This document shows, piece by piece, positions 36,373-47,013 of a stretch of 64,000 nt of DNA. Source of the DNA: Carposina sasakii (taxonomy: Eukaryota; Arthropoda; Insecta; Lepidoptera; Carposinidae); contig CP053167.1 in assembly GCA_014607495.2 (NCBI GenBank), positions 11,773,083 through 11,837,082 of the forward strand, written 5' to 3'. The notes under the pieces were generated by a model. The model was not told the origin of the DNA and searched no databases. It saw nothing but the letters and a program-made list of their open reading frames with translations. The translations under genes and the position numbers were made by a program. The stretch's first letter is position 1; each line of letters opens with the position of its first letter.

Positions 36373-39156
36373 GTTTGTGGTGCATAAATAATAAGATATT
36401 ATAGGGTTCACTGAGTCTATATTAAAACCCAAGTATAAGTTACAATTTTGGTTAACTAAATACTAACGCGACGAGTGTGAAGGGAGCGAGGTATAGGGAA
36501 CAACTGGATTGACCGCGGCAAAACTATTGCCGCGCTGCTAAAATGCTGCTTCATATTTAGGAATCATGTGTCCCTACACTCGTATACCTACATTCGTATA
36601 CCTACATTCGATTTTTTACATCTTGAACATCTACCGACAAAACAGCGAGGCGTGAACATTTTGATAACTTCTCATCGCACTCGTTCGGTACACTGGTCTA
36701 AAGGTACGTTAATTGTAACAAACTCCATGGGAGAAATACGTTTTAATTTTAATAAACTACCGGTCTTATAAAATTAAAACGAGTGGGGGGATCCGCCATG
36801 AATGTTTGTTGGCGGTTGTTATTTATTGAGGGAAGTTCCGCGGCTCGGCCTCGGCTTCGGCCGGTCTCGGCTACGGAACCAACTTCCTGTAACTCTGCCG
36901 AAACTCCCGAATCGCTCCCAACACACTTGCCCAAATCAAACCCACAACTTTTTGTTTCTAAAGTTATTGGAGAATCTGCAGACATTTGATTTTTGGCACT
37001 TCTTGTTTAGATTCATATTATGAGATAGCGTAAATTATACAATAGGTATGTATGTAGTATGTACTAGGAGGGTGAAACATTAGCAAACCACACGAAGCGT
37101 TCTTCCTAAAGGGGATCGTACCCAGGACCCGCACCGCTCTGTCTCGGAACGTAAACAAAAACTGTAATTGAGTAAATGTGCCAAACGTGTTGTTCATATT
37201 TATTTAGGCCATGTAATTTGGGAATAAATCGTCCGCCCAGTACTCTCACATGATTAATATCCTGCACGAAGGAGAAAATTATTACAAAAAAGCTCCAGAT
37301 GACCTTGCAGATCCCGCTATATCCCGCGGACAGATTATAGTGCTTTGAGGATGAAAAATTGCGGACATTCCTCGCGCTGATTAAAAGCTGACAGCATCAC
37401 CTCCCCCCCCTCCCCGCCCGGCTGGCCCCTCCCCCTGTGGGACCATCAATCACGGCCCCCGCCGGCTGCGAGCGCGGTTATTAGCCGTGCCGATGTGCCG
37501 TGACGTGGAAACGTCATCGCGTCAGCATACAGACAGTGTGACTCTTGATATGACTTTCATTGATCTCTCTACATTGTAGGTACACTGCACAAGCTTCTTG
37601 TATAAATTACTTTTATATCTAATAGCACGAATAACAACACATACACATCGTCAGCCTATTACAGTATGTATGTACGTATGTACTGGACGTAGGACACCCC
37701 CAGGCTACGCCACAAGGCTACTGCCACAGGGGGTTTTGCTCATAGTCACCACGCTAGGCAGGCGGGTTGGTGACCGCAGTGTGATTTTCGGACTATGTTC
37801 GGGAGGCGCTGTTGCCCATCTTTCGTAAACCCTTAATCGGCTTTTACGATACACACTAGTACTATTCTAAACTACCGATACTACAGATAATTCGAGACCA
37901 ATGGTCACAAAATCCATTTTTATATTATTATTTAATTTGCACACGCAGTTAATTTCCCACCGGAGCGTTGGGCGGAAACTTCAGTGAGATCTAAACTATT
38001 ACAAATTACAACTTCAGATGCGTTTCTTATATCGTTAAAGTAAAATACATTCACAGAACACTTTATAGTCTTTACACACAACACAGAACAATTTACTAAA
38101 ACAAAATTTACATTACGTCTTTGATGATTTTAAGAATGTTAAAGAAAGAGCAACCAGCATCCGTATGATGAATTTGGTGAGAGCGAGATGTCTCACTTTT
38201 AAACGTCAAAATCACAGAGCTATTAATAACTAGATAAACTAAGTGTATGTACTTTGCATGTAAAAATAGACTTATGAATTAGAATAGACACCTCGTTCTC
38301 GAGCCAGGACTGAATGAATTAGGGCTGATAGAATTGGTTAGTAATCCCTTTTTACACACCAAGTATACTCGTAAACACTTGCCTTGTCTGTCTAGTTATT
38401 ACTTAGCTCTGTGGGTAAGACATCTCGCTCAGACATTGTTTCCCAGCATTTTTTTTTGGCATAAACTTTCTTTATTTGATGTATAGAGTACGTACCCTTC
38501 GTTAAGGGTGGCAACGAAAAAACACCCTGTATAGAAGATGTTAGAAATTGTTGCCTACCCAAAATTACTAATGTAATTGAAAACTGTAGAAATAAGATTT
38601 TTTCTCAGGACTGACACATTTAATTTTATTATTGTTTCTGTAGATGCGAAATGGTCCCTTGGGCTCGATTTGTATAACCGGCGCTTCGGCGTCATATTTT
38701 TTTTACTTATATCATTCATTACGTTATCTAAATGTGTTGTTATTAGCAGTTTTGTGGGACTTTGTACCTAATTATAAATTTTGTAATGTTTATAGAATAA
38801 TAAATAGATAGGTAAATAAAATAAATAAATAATAAGAAAAGTCAAATAACTTGCCTCATGGCTATATCGGCAGTAGGATACCTACCTAGTTGAGTATATA
38901 AGGTGCCGTGGTAAATTATTTAACTTCCTCTTTAGTAAAGAAAATATTATTTTTCTAGAAATAAAAATATAAGTATTAGAAGTTTTCACTTTGGCTCAGA
39001 TTTTTTTTATTCTTTATTTTTTGCTTAAGACTCCTTGTGAGTCACAAGTTGTGACCGAACTACTACGTGATAAAAGGAAATAAAATAATTTAATAGCACT
39101 TTATCTATTTTTTTACTTGTTTAGTGAAGAATGGGACATTTCTGGTAGGTACTCAC
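36373..39156. other. Intron 1, 5' part
   Basis: Includes a duplicated CGTATACCTACATT block (36583-36610), a C-rich stretch at 37390-37440 and an AT-rich tract at 38800-38838. No coding exon. Being the first intron near the promoter it may contain regulatory DNA, but no site can be named. Confidence 0.45.
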
Positions 39157-39296
39157 AGTGCGAGCAGGCGCTCATCAAGCGGTGGCAGGCGGCGTAGCGA
39201 GGCCCCACGGCACGTCAGCGTCACGCCGCCGGGGCCCCCGGGCGAGCACGCCGCCACCGCCTGCAGCAGCAGCAGCAGCGCCGCTGCCAGCGCCAT
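39157..39296 (-). CDS. LRR gene exon 1: signal peptide and N-terminal cap
   Basis: The first coding exon. ATG at 39296-39294 in a fair context (GCGATGG), donor GTGAGTACC after 46 codons plus CT. Residues 1-16 (MALAAALLLLLQAVAA) are a signal peptide with a leucine core encoded by a CTG run. A small cap follows with Cys17 and Cys29 (CSPGGPGGVTLTC), then RGASLRRLPPLDERLLA, which leads into the first LRR completed by exon 2. Typical LRRNT caps have four cysteines and this has two. The protein should therefore be secreted or a type I/GPCR-type membrane protein with an LRR ectodomain. Exons 1-6 give about 213 residues. One LRR per 72-bp phase-2 exon is the gene structure of LGR receptors (insect LGR2/rickets, the bursicon receptor, is a candidate), but no transmembrane part is in the window. 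Confidence 0.85.
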
Positions 39297-39560
39297 CGCG
39301 CGTCACCGGGCCTTCCGCGCCGCCAGCCGCCCGGGGCCCCCGTCACCCATGACCACTCACTCCTCGACCTACACAAGTCACTAACACTTGTCGACGTCTA
39401 ACACTTTGGCTGCAGTTCGCAGGTGTGAACTCTCTCGCAGGACGCACGTGACTCGCTCGAGCCGGGGCAGCGACACGTGTGCTCGGCGCGGTGTCGCGGG
39501 GCAGACTGACTCGCCCCGCTCACTCGACACAGCCACCGTACCAGCCTCTCACGATAGCTT
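39297..39560 (-). promoter_or_regulatory. 5' UTR and probable promoter region of the LRR gene
   Basis: GC-rich DNA directly upstream of the ATG, ending in AT-rich DNA above about 39560. A TCAGTC initiator-like hexamer lies on the minus strand at 39509-39504. No TATA box is evident at the right distance. The transcript start cannot be fixed from sequence alone. Confidence 0.4.
39303..39350 (-). CDS. Upstream ORF of 15 codons in the LRR gene leader
   Basis: ATG at 39350-39348 in the context GTCATGG, translating MGDGGPGRLAARKAR and ending at TGA (39305-39303), only six bases before the main ATG. It overlaps no other signal. If the leader is transcribed this uORF would be read first and could damp or condition translation of the receptor. 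The role is inferred, and there is no evidence that the peptide itself matters. Confidence 0.5.
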   Translation of the reverse strand: MGDGGPGRLAARKAR

Positions 39561-39900
39561 TCTGTGAGCTTTTTATCAAACTTTTTGCTTGAAAAGCTTG
39601 TATTCGTAACTTACACAGTACAAGCTTTGTTTTGCTAGCTTATTACATAACAAAAATAAGTATATTGTTAACACAGATAACAGAACAAAGTGGATTAGTG
39701 ACTTAGTAGGTACCACAAACTAAGTAGAGATGCTAACGCACTTAGTACGAAGTTTTCTGTCAGGAAGATGATTTGCAGCACCTATTTATTTACACGCATA
39801 AACGCGCTCGTTCAGTAGCAAGCAACGAAGTCGATCCGTAACGTGGTATTAATATTGAAAGAAAATCTAGTTATAATATTAATAAAATGAAAAAAAAGTC
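39561..39900. other. Upstream flank of the LRR gene
   Basis: AT-rich, with no feature recognised. Confidence 0.4.
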
Positions 39901-39975
39901 ACCCGAGTGAGATTTGAACTCACGACCTCTCGCAAACCGTGCTTTTGCTCTAACCAACTGAGCTATCGAGTCAAT
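39901..39975 (-). repeat. tRNA-like sequence (SINE head or tRNA pseudogene)
   Basis: On the minus strand TAGCTCAGTTGGTTAGAGCA (D-arm/box A) and a perfect T-arm GTGAG-TTCAAAT-CTCAC (box B) are present, with a 6-bp acceptor-like pairing ACTCGA/TCGGGT. The anticodon arm (AAAGC...GCGAG) does not pair, so this is not a working tRNA. A recently tRNA-derived SINE head or a pseudogene fits better. Confidence 0.6.
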
Positions 39976-40197
39976 TAACTCGGATGACGAATTTTACCAT
40001 GTCTTTTACATTACGTTTTTGGAAACGTTATTTTTTCACCCCGATAGCTATACATTAGCCAAATCTCGGTAAACAAAGCTGAATCCCTCAGCACAATGTT
40101 TAATGATGAAACGATCAACCATATCCTAGCGGATTATATTATGGAGAAGTGTCTTATAAATTTAGCTTAATCAAGATATTATATATCTAATAAATCT

Positions 40198-40388
40198 GCT
40201 TCTCTTCCCAGGCATACTGTACAAGTAGGTAGAGGGACAAGAGGGTCTTGGTGTTTTGTAGGCGATGGGCTGACCACCTGTCACTACTAACCGAACTTGT
40301 ACATCTCAACGTGGTTCTATCGGCCCTTAGTACTCTGCCTACCTCGTCAGGGATAAAGGCGTGATTGTATGTATGTAATAATTAATCT
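40198..40388 (-). repeat. Dispersed repeat R2, copy 2 (inverse)
   Basis: Inverse of 29408-29622 with few mismatches: CTGCTTCTCTTCCCAGGC, ATACTGTACAAGTAGG, AAGAGGGTCTTGGTGTTTTG, GGCGATGGGCTGACCACCTG and AACCGAACTTGTACATCTCA. It misses the ~35-bp internal segment of copy 1. Confidence 0.88.
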
Positions 40389-40399
40389 ATTCTATTCTA

Positions 40400-40625
40400 T
40401 ATCTATACGTATAATAAAATTGTAACGGATCAATGTTTGTGCACGCTAATCTCAGAAACGGCTGGACCGATTTCGATGCAGTTTACAGGAATATATTGTG
40501 ACAGGTCCCACTTAACATATTGGCTACTTTTTATCCCTGGAAAATGTTTTTATCCCGGATAATTTCGACATTTTATTTTTTGTAGTCCACGCGGATGGAG
40601 TTGCAGACGTCAACTAGTAAATTAA
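40400..40625. repeat. Lepidopteran-type dispersed repeat
   Basis: Runs from TATACGTATAATAAAATTG through AAACGGCTGGACCGATTTCG and TATCCCGGATAATTTCGACA to GTAGTCCACGCGGATGGAGT. These phrases recur in moth genomes, probably Helitron-related, but I cannot show a hairpin-CTRR terminus here. The piece at 41060-41395 carries partner phrases (GTCGAAATTATCCGGGATAA) in inverse order. Confidence 0.55.
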
Positions 40626-41059
40626 CTAGAAATACCGAAACTATACCGAATTGGACTATAAAATTTTATGTGTCAATAATAGTCGGAACAGTAACAGGAA
40701 AAGGAATAATATTATTACGTTTCAAAAGTAAGTTAAAATATCATAATTGTCAATTTTTAAAGTTCTAAGAACGGAACATTCAGAGTTCTAGTTATGCTGG
40801 TAACTGATTCGGTACTACAGCGTTTGTCTTTATCTAGCACATGTTAAGGTGACTCCGTGCTCAATAATAATTCCAAAACGCATGTACCTACTGAGTTTAT
40901 TTATTAAAGTTTCGAGAAAGTTTTACGCAATTTGCGAGTCCCACGGATTTCTTGAAATGTACATAGATTGCGAACAATGTTTCAAAGCTTCAACGTAACA
41001 GTCATTCCAAATTCAAATTGGATAGTTCATCGTTCACACTTTGCCTATATATTTGACAC

Positions 41060-41395
41060 TAGTGGACGCCTGCAACTGCGTCCGCGCCCGATCGTACATA
41101 CTGCAGAACAAACAAAATGTCGAAATTATCCGGGATAAAAATTTTAACCCGGGATAATGCCTATGTGTTATTTTTTTTACACTTAATCACATTACATTTT
41201 TATTTACAAAAATGAAATATTATAAGTAACAGGGTGTTGGACTAAAATATAATCCTAGCAAAGTCCACTGTTATTCTTATATGTAAGCTATATTATTGTG
41301 AAGTTTCATTAAAATCCATTCAGTAGTTTTTGCGCAAAAGAGCAACAAACATACAAACATCCTCACAAACTTTCGCGTTTATAATATTAGTCGGA
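41060..41395. repeat. Lepidopteran-type dispersed repeat with common tail
   Basis: GGACGCCTGCAACTGCGTCC, AATTATCCGGGATAAAAATT, AAATCCATTCAGTAGTTTTT and CCTCACAAACTTTCGCG to TATAATATTAGTC. The last 80 bp are the same tail seen in degenerate form near 5295-5340. Non-coding. Confidence 0.6.
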
Positions 41396-41837
41396 TTATT
41401 ATGCGTGATTTAAATGTGTGCGTTTGCCAAATTAGCTGCAAAGTGGCAGAAAAAGGAACTACAGTCACCACGTTGAAATATCATTTCGTTCGGTAACACA
41501 CGGCGACATCTTCAGTTTACTAATAAGTTGGTAAATCGACTAGAGAAATATGACACACATACGAGTAACAAAGGGTTTCCACACATTCTGCGGCGTCGAT
41601 TCACAATGCGACGTCGTCGCTTCGTGGAAATCTACTCGTATCTACATATTTTTTAATAAATAAAAAACGTTATATATTATAAAATTATTAAACATTATAA
41701 TTCATCCTGAATTGTATCAACGACACGGGTGGGTAAATAAATATCTTATCAATATTCTTTGCTCCAAAACATACTATTCAATTATTACGATGGGTGCGGC
41801 GGCGGAATATGCTATAAAATAAGCATTCATAGGTAAC

Positions 41838-42112
41838 TAGCTGACCCAGCAAACGTTGTTTTACCATGTAAAAGGGGTTGATCCTAGAGGGGTGAAAATT
41901 CATGGTTGTATGTATTTTTATATGCTGTATCATAAAAAAAATAAAAAAACAAAAATTTTTGTAAAAAAAAAAAAATTGGCGTGGACCACCCTTAACATTT
42001 AGGGGGATGAAAAATAGATGTTGTCCGATTCTCCACCCTAACCGATATGCATGCTAAGATTTACGAAAATCGGTCGAGCCGACACGAGAATTTTATATAT
42101 TGGATATTAAGT
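41838..42112. repeat. Lepidopteran-type dispersed repeat (GCTGACCCAGCAAACG head)
   Basis: Starts AACTAGCTGACCCAGCAAAC and GTTGTTTTACCATGTAAAAG and ends GACACGAGAATTTTATATAT. Contains an A-rich low-complexity centre (41933-41977). The class is not determined. Confidence 0.55.
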
Positions 42113-42164
42113 AAATATAGAAAAACAGTATAAGTTAGCTATGATACTGTTGTAGTACATACAT

Positions 42165-42745
42165 ATGTGATTAGGGTAGCCAAAGCGTTCGCTAAAACTT
42201 ATGCAGAACTTTTCCTACACATATCGGCCAAGATCACATTAGTCAACGCTCTGTTGCTCCCAATCATTGACTATGCTGATGTCTGCTACACAGATATTAC
42301 AGAGGAACTCTTAGATAAGCTGGATCGCCTTCTCAACATGTGTATTCGATATAATTTTTGGATTGCGTAAATATGACCACATATCCCAATATCGTGCACA
42401 GCTTAACTGGCTCAACTGCGGTCTAGCCGCAACAAAACTCTCTGCGAGCGCAATGCTGTACCAGTAACGATTCGGGAGTCTTCTACTTTGGAGGTATTTA
42501 AGTCGAGAGTAACTGAGCACTACAGGAGAGTCCAGAACCTGGTCCATGTCTAATGTCGTATTATGTGTAAGTATGTACTAATTATAGAATTAAGTGTGCT
42601 TAGCTACTAGTGTTTGTTATATCTTTAAAATTGTTTTGTCCATTGCGCTACCTGTACATTCACCACAAATATTGGTTGACTGCTAGAGAATGCTGCATAG
42701 CATTAAGTCCGCCATTGTACAAACCTTTAGACGTGCAATAAAGAA
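42165..42745 (+). pseudogene. CR1/Jockey-like LINE ORF2 C-terminal fragment, decayed
   Basis: The first frame reads KITLVNALLLPIIDYADVCY then ELLDKLDRLLNMCIRYNF, the region after the RT palm typical of LINE ORF2. The frame breaks, continues as GLRKYDHISQYRAQLNWL, then loses a middle section and resumes as VPVTIRESSTLEVFKSRV then TEHYRRVQNL before a stop. The 3' UTR ends near 42745 in AATAAAGAATTTTAAAAAA. It is a 5'-truncated, internally deleted, dead copy, unrelated to the LINE at 1-2491 at the level of a simple duplicate. Confidence 0.75.
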
Positions 42746-45155
42746 TTTTAAAAAAGCGTCATCTGGTTTATTTATTTATTTTTCACACACTATACATTAC
42801 AATTCCATGAAACTTAAACTATACAAATTATAAAATTCCAGTAATGCCCCGCATCAATGCAGGTATAATATTGTCATAACAATTTTATTGTCTCAAGTTA
42901 ACTGCCTAAGACTCAATGATTGCCACGTTTGATCTTGCGTCCCGCGATTTCCTAATACTCGTATCTAGTTCCTTTTGTAGTACCTAATATGAATTTACCC
43001 TTAGATAATAATGTCAGCCAGTAAATAGTCAGTTAAAATTTGACAGAGAAAAATAACAGCGCGGGAAAACGACTGACATAGACCCAGCGTCGATCAAGGC
43101 GGAGGCGGACTGAGGGAGGGTGGAGGGACGTTTATTTCCATACAAATATGAGCGAGGACTAGCTTAAACTAAAAGAGCGTAAGCGACAAAACATATTTCG
43201 CGTTTTAATTAAATATTAAATATAATATTTTTAAAATGTGCAACCATACGTTTTTAGAATATGTTTAGATAAGTCTATTGATACAAAAATGGAGGCTTAA
43301 ATCGCTCTGGTTTGCCTGTAAAATGAACAAATTTGAGAAAATAGAGGTATCTTTAACACAATTTTTTGTCGTAAAAAAGTCTATGAATCGTGTTTCTGTA
43401 ACCACAGAAAATGAGATAATATAGTGTAGAATTCGATTATTAAATATCACTTTTCTATATATTGTAATGGCTGAGAAAAATCGACTTAACTAACGCCAAT
43501 TTTAGCGATTCGTCATCTTAATTACAGAGTATCTCACTATTTCTATTAGATAGCACGTGTAAGGAGAGATGCGAGAAAATCTTATCGATATACATTATCA
43601 TGAATATCAGAATGGCGGGTGTCCTACTTCTCAGATTGGCCTAAATATATTGCAGTTATTTGGTACCTTCTGTGTACCTTTACGTACCTCTCCTGAAAAT
43701 CTGTGTACCTACGTACGTACAATGATATTTGGAATATTAGGTACACCTGCCATCCTGACGTCAGAACCGCGGGTGTACTGTTAAACAGTGTACCTACCAA
43801 GTTACACTATTGGTTAAGTACATTTGGTACCTCTTGTGTACCTCATGAAACAAGTATTAAACAAATGAAATACAATATACTTTCTGAGAAATAAAAAAAA
43901 AACATTTTGTTTGCGTCAGGATGGCAATTCAATGAAATATTATGAGGTAAATAAATTTTATGTCAAACTCCATTAATATGTACTAACTAACAAATGGATT
44001 GTAATATTCTTTCCGAAAATTAATTATTATTATTATGATATTATTATAGGTTCCTTTGCCACATTATTAGATGTAATAGATTTGTACAGCAATCACTAAA
44101 ATAGAAGAAAATACAGATATTAAACATTTTGGAAATTTGAACAACCATACGCAGTGACACTTAAATTATTGAATGATTATTAAGATTTTCTTTATTTATT
44201 GCTAATTTCCTAATCTAAAAATATTAATTATTATATTAAGAATGATAGGGCTTGATTGTTAGGGCAAATAAATAAAACAAAAACTTTCCCAATACAAACA
44301 TTTTTGTGTCATAAAATATGCAATATACCAAAATCCCACCTGCGGCTGCGTTATATTGCACTTAGTGTACATATCACATTTCCTAATAACTCTTTCGAGC
44401 CGGAAACTTCTTTACAGACAATTGGTTTGCAATAATTTTATTGTGGTCACTGTACATTTTCACTGTATAATTATGCAATCATCAGGAGCCAAATTATCTG
44501 TAAAAGAAAATCAAATTACTTTATTTATTATTTTGTAAAATACTTAACTCCAATATCTCAATATTATTATAATTATTACATATATTCATAAGTTGATAAA
44601 ATTATGAAATTACCGACATCCATGTGGCTTTCTCTTGGTATCCCGCTACTGATTTCATATCGTGAAACGGAGTGGAGGAAGCTTTGGACAGAAGACGCCC
44701 CATATGTACCTTTAAATTTTTTTTTTTTTTAATTAATTACATATTTAGCTTGTTCCCAAAAATGAGGGATCTTCAAGTTGATCACAACTAAGTTTAGCAT
44801 AGCAGGGTCAGATGTAAATGATATTGACACATTGCTAACTAATCACCAGTGTTTAGTTGAATTTTACAGCATGCACGGAGGCAGATGCACCTGATGTATT
44901 CTGGTAAAACTCACCAGCACAGACAAGTTAATAAATTGCAATTATTTATTAATCTTAAGATTTACGTTGTATGTACAGATGAGTCTGCTACTGTAAATGT
45001 CTGTGGTTTTGACTGAATTCGTCGATCAATTTTCCACATTTCCCAGCTCATCCCTCCTCTATTTCAGTAATATCAGCTTTGATTTCATTTACAAAATGAA
45101 GAACAAAATGCTGATTTGTGAGAGTAGTAGTGTAGGGATAGTGCGTATTTACGAG
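42746..45155. other. AT-rich DNA with GTACCT-rich patch
   Basis: No gene recognised. Between 43660 and 43835 the motif GTACCT recurs about ten times at irregular spacing. A T14 run lies at 44718-44731. Confidence 0.45.
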
Positions 45156-45175
45156 ACCTGGTTTTAAAACCAGGT
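45156..45175. repeat. Perfect 20-bp palindrome
   Basis: ACCTGGTTTTAAAACCAGGT is its own reverse complement. A further half-site AAACCAGGTA follows at about 45195-45204. No function can be assigned. Confidence 0.9.
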
Positions 45176-45348
45176 TTTTACTTGGAAGTACGTAAACCAG
45201 GTACGGGCCGAAATCCGCGGAAGACTTTGAAGGTATTTGCTTTGCAAGTATCGTAGTGATAGTTTGAATCCAAAATTAAACCTTAGGCTATATCTATTAA
45301 GGTGTATAATCGCGCTATGTGAAAGAAAATACTTTCAAAGTAAAAAAG

Positions 45349-45393
45349 TTTTTTTTTTTTTTTTTTTTCATTAGCAGCCTTATTGAAATAAGG
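45349..45393 (-). repeat. Poly(A) tail plus terminal hairpin of a minus-strand retroelement fragment
   Basis: T20 (45349-45368) is followed by a hairpin CCTTAT-TGAA-ATAAGG (45378-45393). This is the same layout (poly(T), ~10 nt with GCAG, hairpin) as the 3' ends of elements A, B and C, so it may be the end of a short related insertion. The sequence beyond the hairpin does not obviously match them. Confidence 0.4.
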
Positions 45394-45641
45394 ACTATTT
45401 TTTCTGAAATACTTTAGTACCTAGGCATCGGCGCCCGGCAATCCGTGGAATACTTGAAGGTATTTATTTATAAAGGTATTTATTTTTTAGCACGATTATG
45501 TTCTTTATGTCTAAGAAAACTAGGATAATATTTCTATAAAAACCTTATTAACAACTTGGTACAAGTTGTTTGTTTACAGTACATACTTTGTACAGCGGAC
45601 TCGAAATAGTATGAAGCACGACTATACGTGAGCAAGCTCCT

Positions 45642-45936
45642 GCTGACAGCGCCATATCTGCGGCGCTAGAGTTTCAAAAGTGTGCAAAAATAGGCAGTCT
45701 AATGGAAATTCTGTGCCCATTGCTGCTGACGGCGCCGGAGCTGTACCAGATTTGGACCTCCAAAAGTGTGCAAAAGTGGGCAGTCTAATGTATGTTCTAT
45801 ACCCGCTTCTGCTGCCGTCGCAGGAGTTGTACCCAGTTTGGACCTCCAAAAGTGTGCAAAAGTGGGCAGTCTAATAGATATGCTGTGCCTGCTTCTGCTG
45901 ACGACGCAGGAGCTGTACCCGGTATGGACCTCCAAA

Positions 45937-45938
<2 letters not shown>
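45642..45938. repeat. 86-bp minisatellite, ~3.5 units
   Basis: GCTG(A/C)C at 45642, 45725, 45811 and 45897 marks units of 83-86 bp sharing GGACCTCCAAAAGTGTGCAA and AAGTGGGCAGTCTAAT. The last unit is cut after CCTCCAAAAG, exactly where the long poly(T) begins. Apparent ORFs here are repeat translation, not genes. Confidence 0.92.

Positions 45939-46019
<81 letters not shown>
45939..46019. repeat. Poly(T), about 80 nt
   Basis: An uninterrupted T run, equal to poly(A) on the strand that carries the TRAS-like elements. It is probably the tail of another minus-strand insertion whose body would be the ~150 bp at 46020-46170. The length may be approximate because such runs are hard to sequence. Confidence 0.8.
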
Positions 46020-46021
<2 letters not shown>

Positions 46022-46170
46022 AGTTATGACCCAACTTTCTCAGGTACTGTCAAAGCCCCAACCCAAGTTTACCATTGGCTCACTAAATGGCAGCACTCAA
46101 ACCGAGGCAGTAAATCTAGAACGCGATGTCGTTTACATGCAGTGTTCCTATAATATTAAGTGTCTCCCGA

Positions 46171-46227
46171 TTTTATTTTTTTTTTTTTTTTTTTTGCTGC
46201 TGCGTACCCTGCCAATTACGTGCAGGG
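46171..46227 (-). other. Element A 3' terminus: poly(A) and terminal hairpin
   Basis: Poly(T) at 46171-46195 with one interruption, then CCCTGC (46207-46212), a 9-nt loop and GCAGGG (46222-46227). The same hairpin, with a paired substitution, precedes the poly(A) of B and C. Confidence 0.8.
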
Positions 46228-46273
46228 AGTTATTTACCAGGTTTACATTATTACAGTAAGTTTTGATTTTCTT

Positions 46274-46397
46274 GATCGCTAAGCGATCCTTCAGCTTTAA
46301 TGTACTGCTGTTTTACATGAAAAAGCAATGGTTTTTACATGTCATTTTCAATTTGTGTACCCTAACTGTGTGAAGCTAGCGATTGGGCTCTATCGCT
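46274..46397 (-). other. Element A 3'-UTR hairpins 2 and 3
   Basis: Hairpin 2 is GATCGC-TAA-GCGATC (46274-46288). Hairpin 3 is AGCGAT, an 8-nt loop beginning TGGG, and ATCGCT (46378-46397), followed by TAATCTGT. Both have counterparts in element C at 59152-59166 and 59255-59273 with compensating changes. Confidence 0.75.
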
Positions 46398-46570
46398 TAA
46401 TCTGTTTAGCTACTGATATAATCTTTCATTTGTAGTGATGGGATTTAGGGATGCAGCTCTTTTCATTTATTTGTTCTCACATTGCTTACTTAATACTTAC
46501 ATTATTTTCCTTATCTTTCTATTCTTATGTTAATCATATTTATTTATATTATATTACTACTTTTACACGC

Positions 46571-46604
46571 ATATATATATATTATATATATATATATATA
46601 TATG
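46571..46604. repeat. (AT)n microsatellite in element A 3' UTR
   Basis: ATATAT... with a single TATTAT break. Confidence 0.9.
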
Positions 46605-47013
46605 TTTTTATATATTTTCCAGTTTTTATGTTTTTATATATTTTACTTTTATATATTTTCTAACAAAATTAAACATACATTTTTATACCAGCGTAAGGTC
46701 CTATCGTACTTACTATTTTTATATCCTTATAATTACATCTAAACTTATCCTATATAACATAGCTATATATGTAAGTTTATTTTATTTACTTATTCATTTA
46801 CATACTCTTGTTGGTTATTTGCTGTACAGTTCTTACAGGTTACTTCGGAGATCTGGTGCAGTCGGATTTTACTCTTACTGGTCTGATTTCCATCGTGATT
46901 TTTATACTTAATTATTAAGTATAGTGGTTTAAAGAAAAACTCACACGGGGATCTTATAGTTAGACATTTTACAACTGCCGCACCAGACTCTACCTGTAGC
47001 TTGTTGTTGGACT

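Noticed and set aside
39901..39975. Genuine tRNA gene
   Set aside because: D-arm and T-arm look good but the anticodon stem does not pair.
45699..46259. Open frames of poly-Lys or poly-Phe through the poly(T) run
   Set aside because: Translation of homopolymer and minisatellite; not coding.
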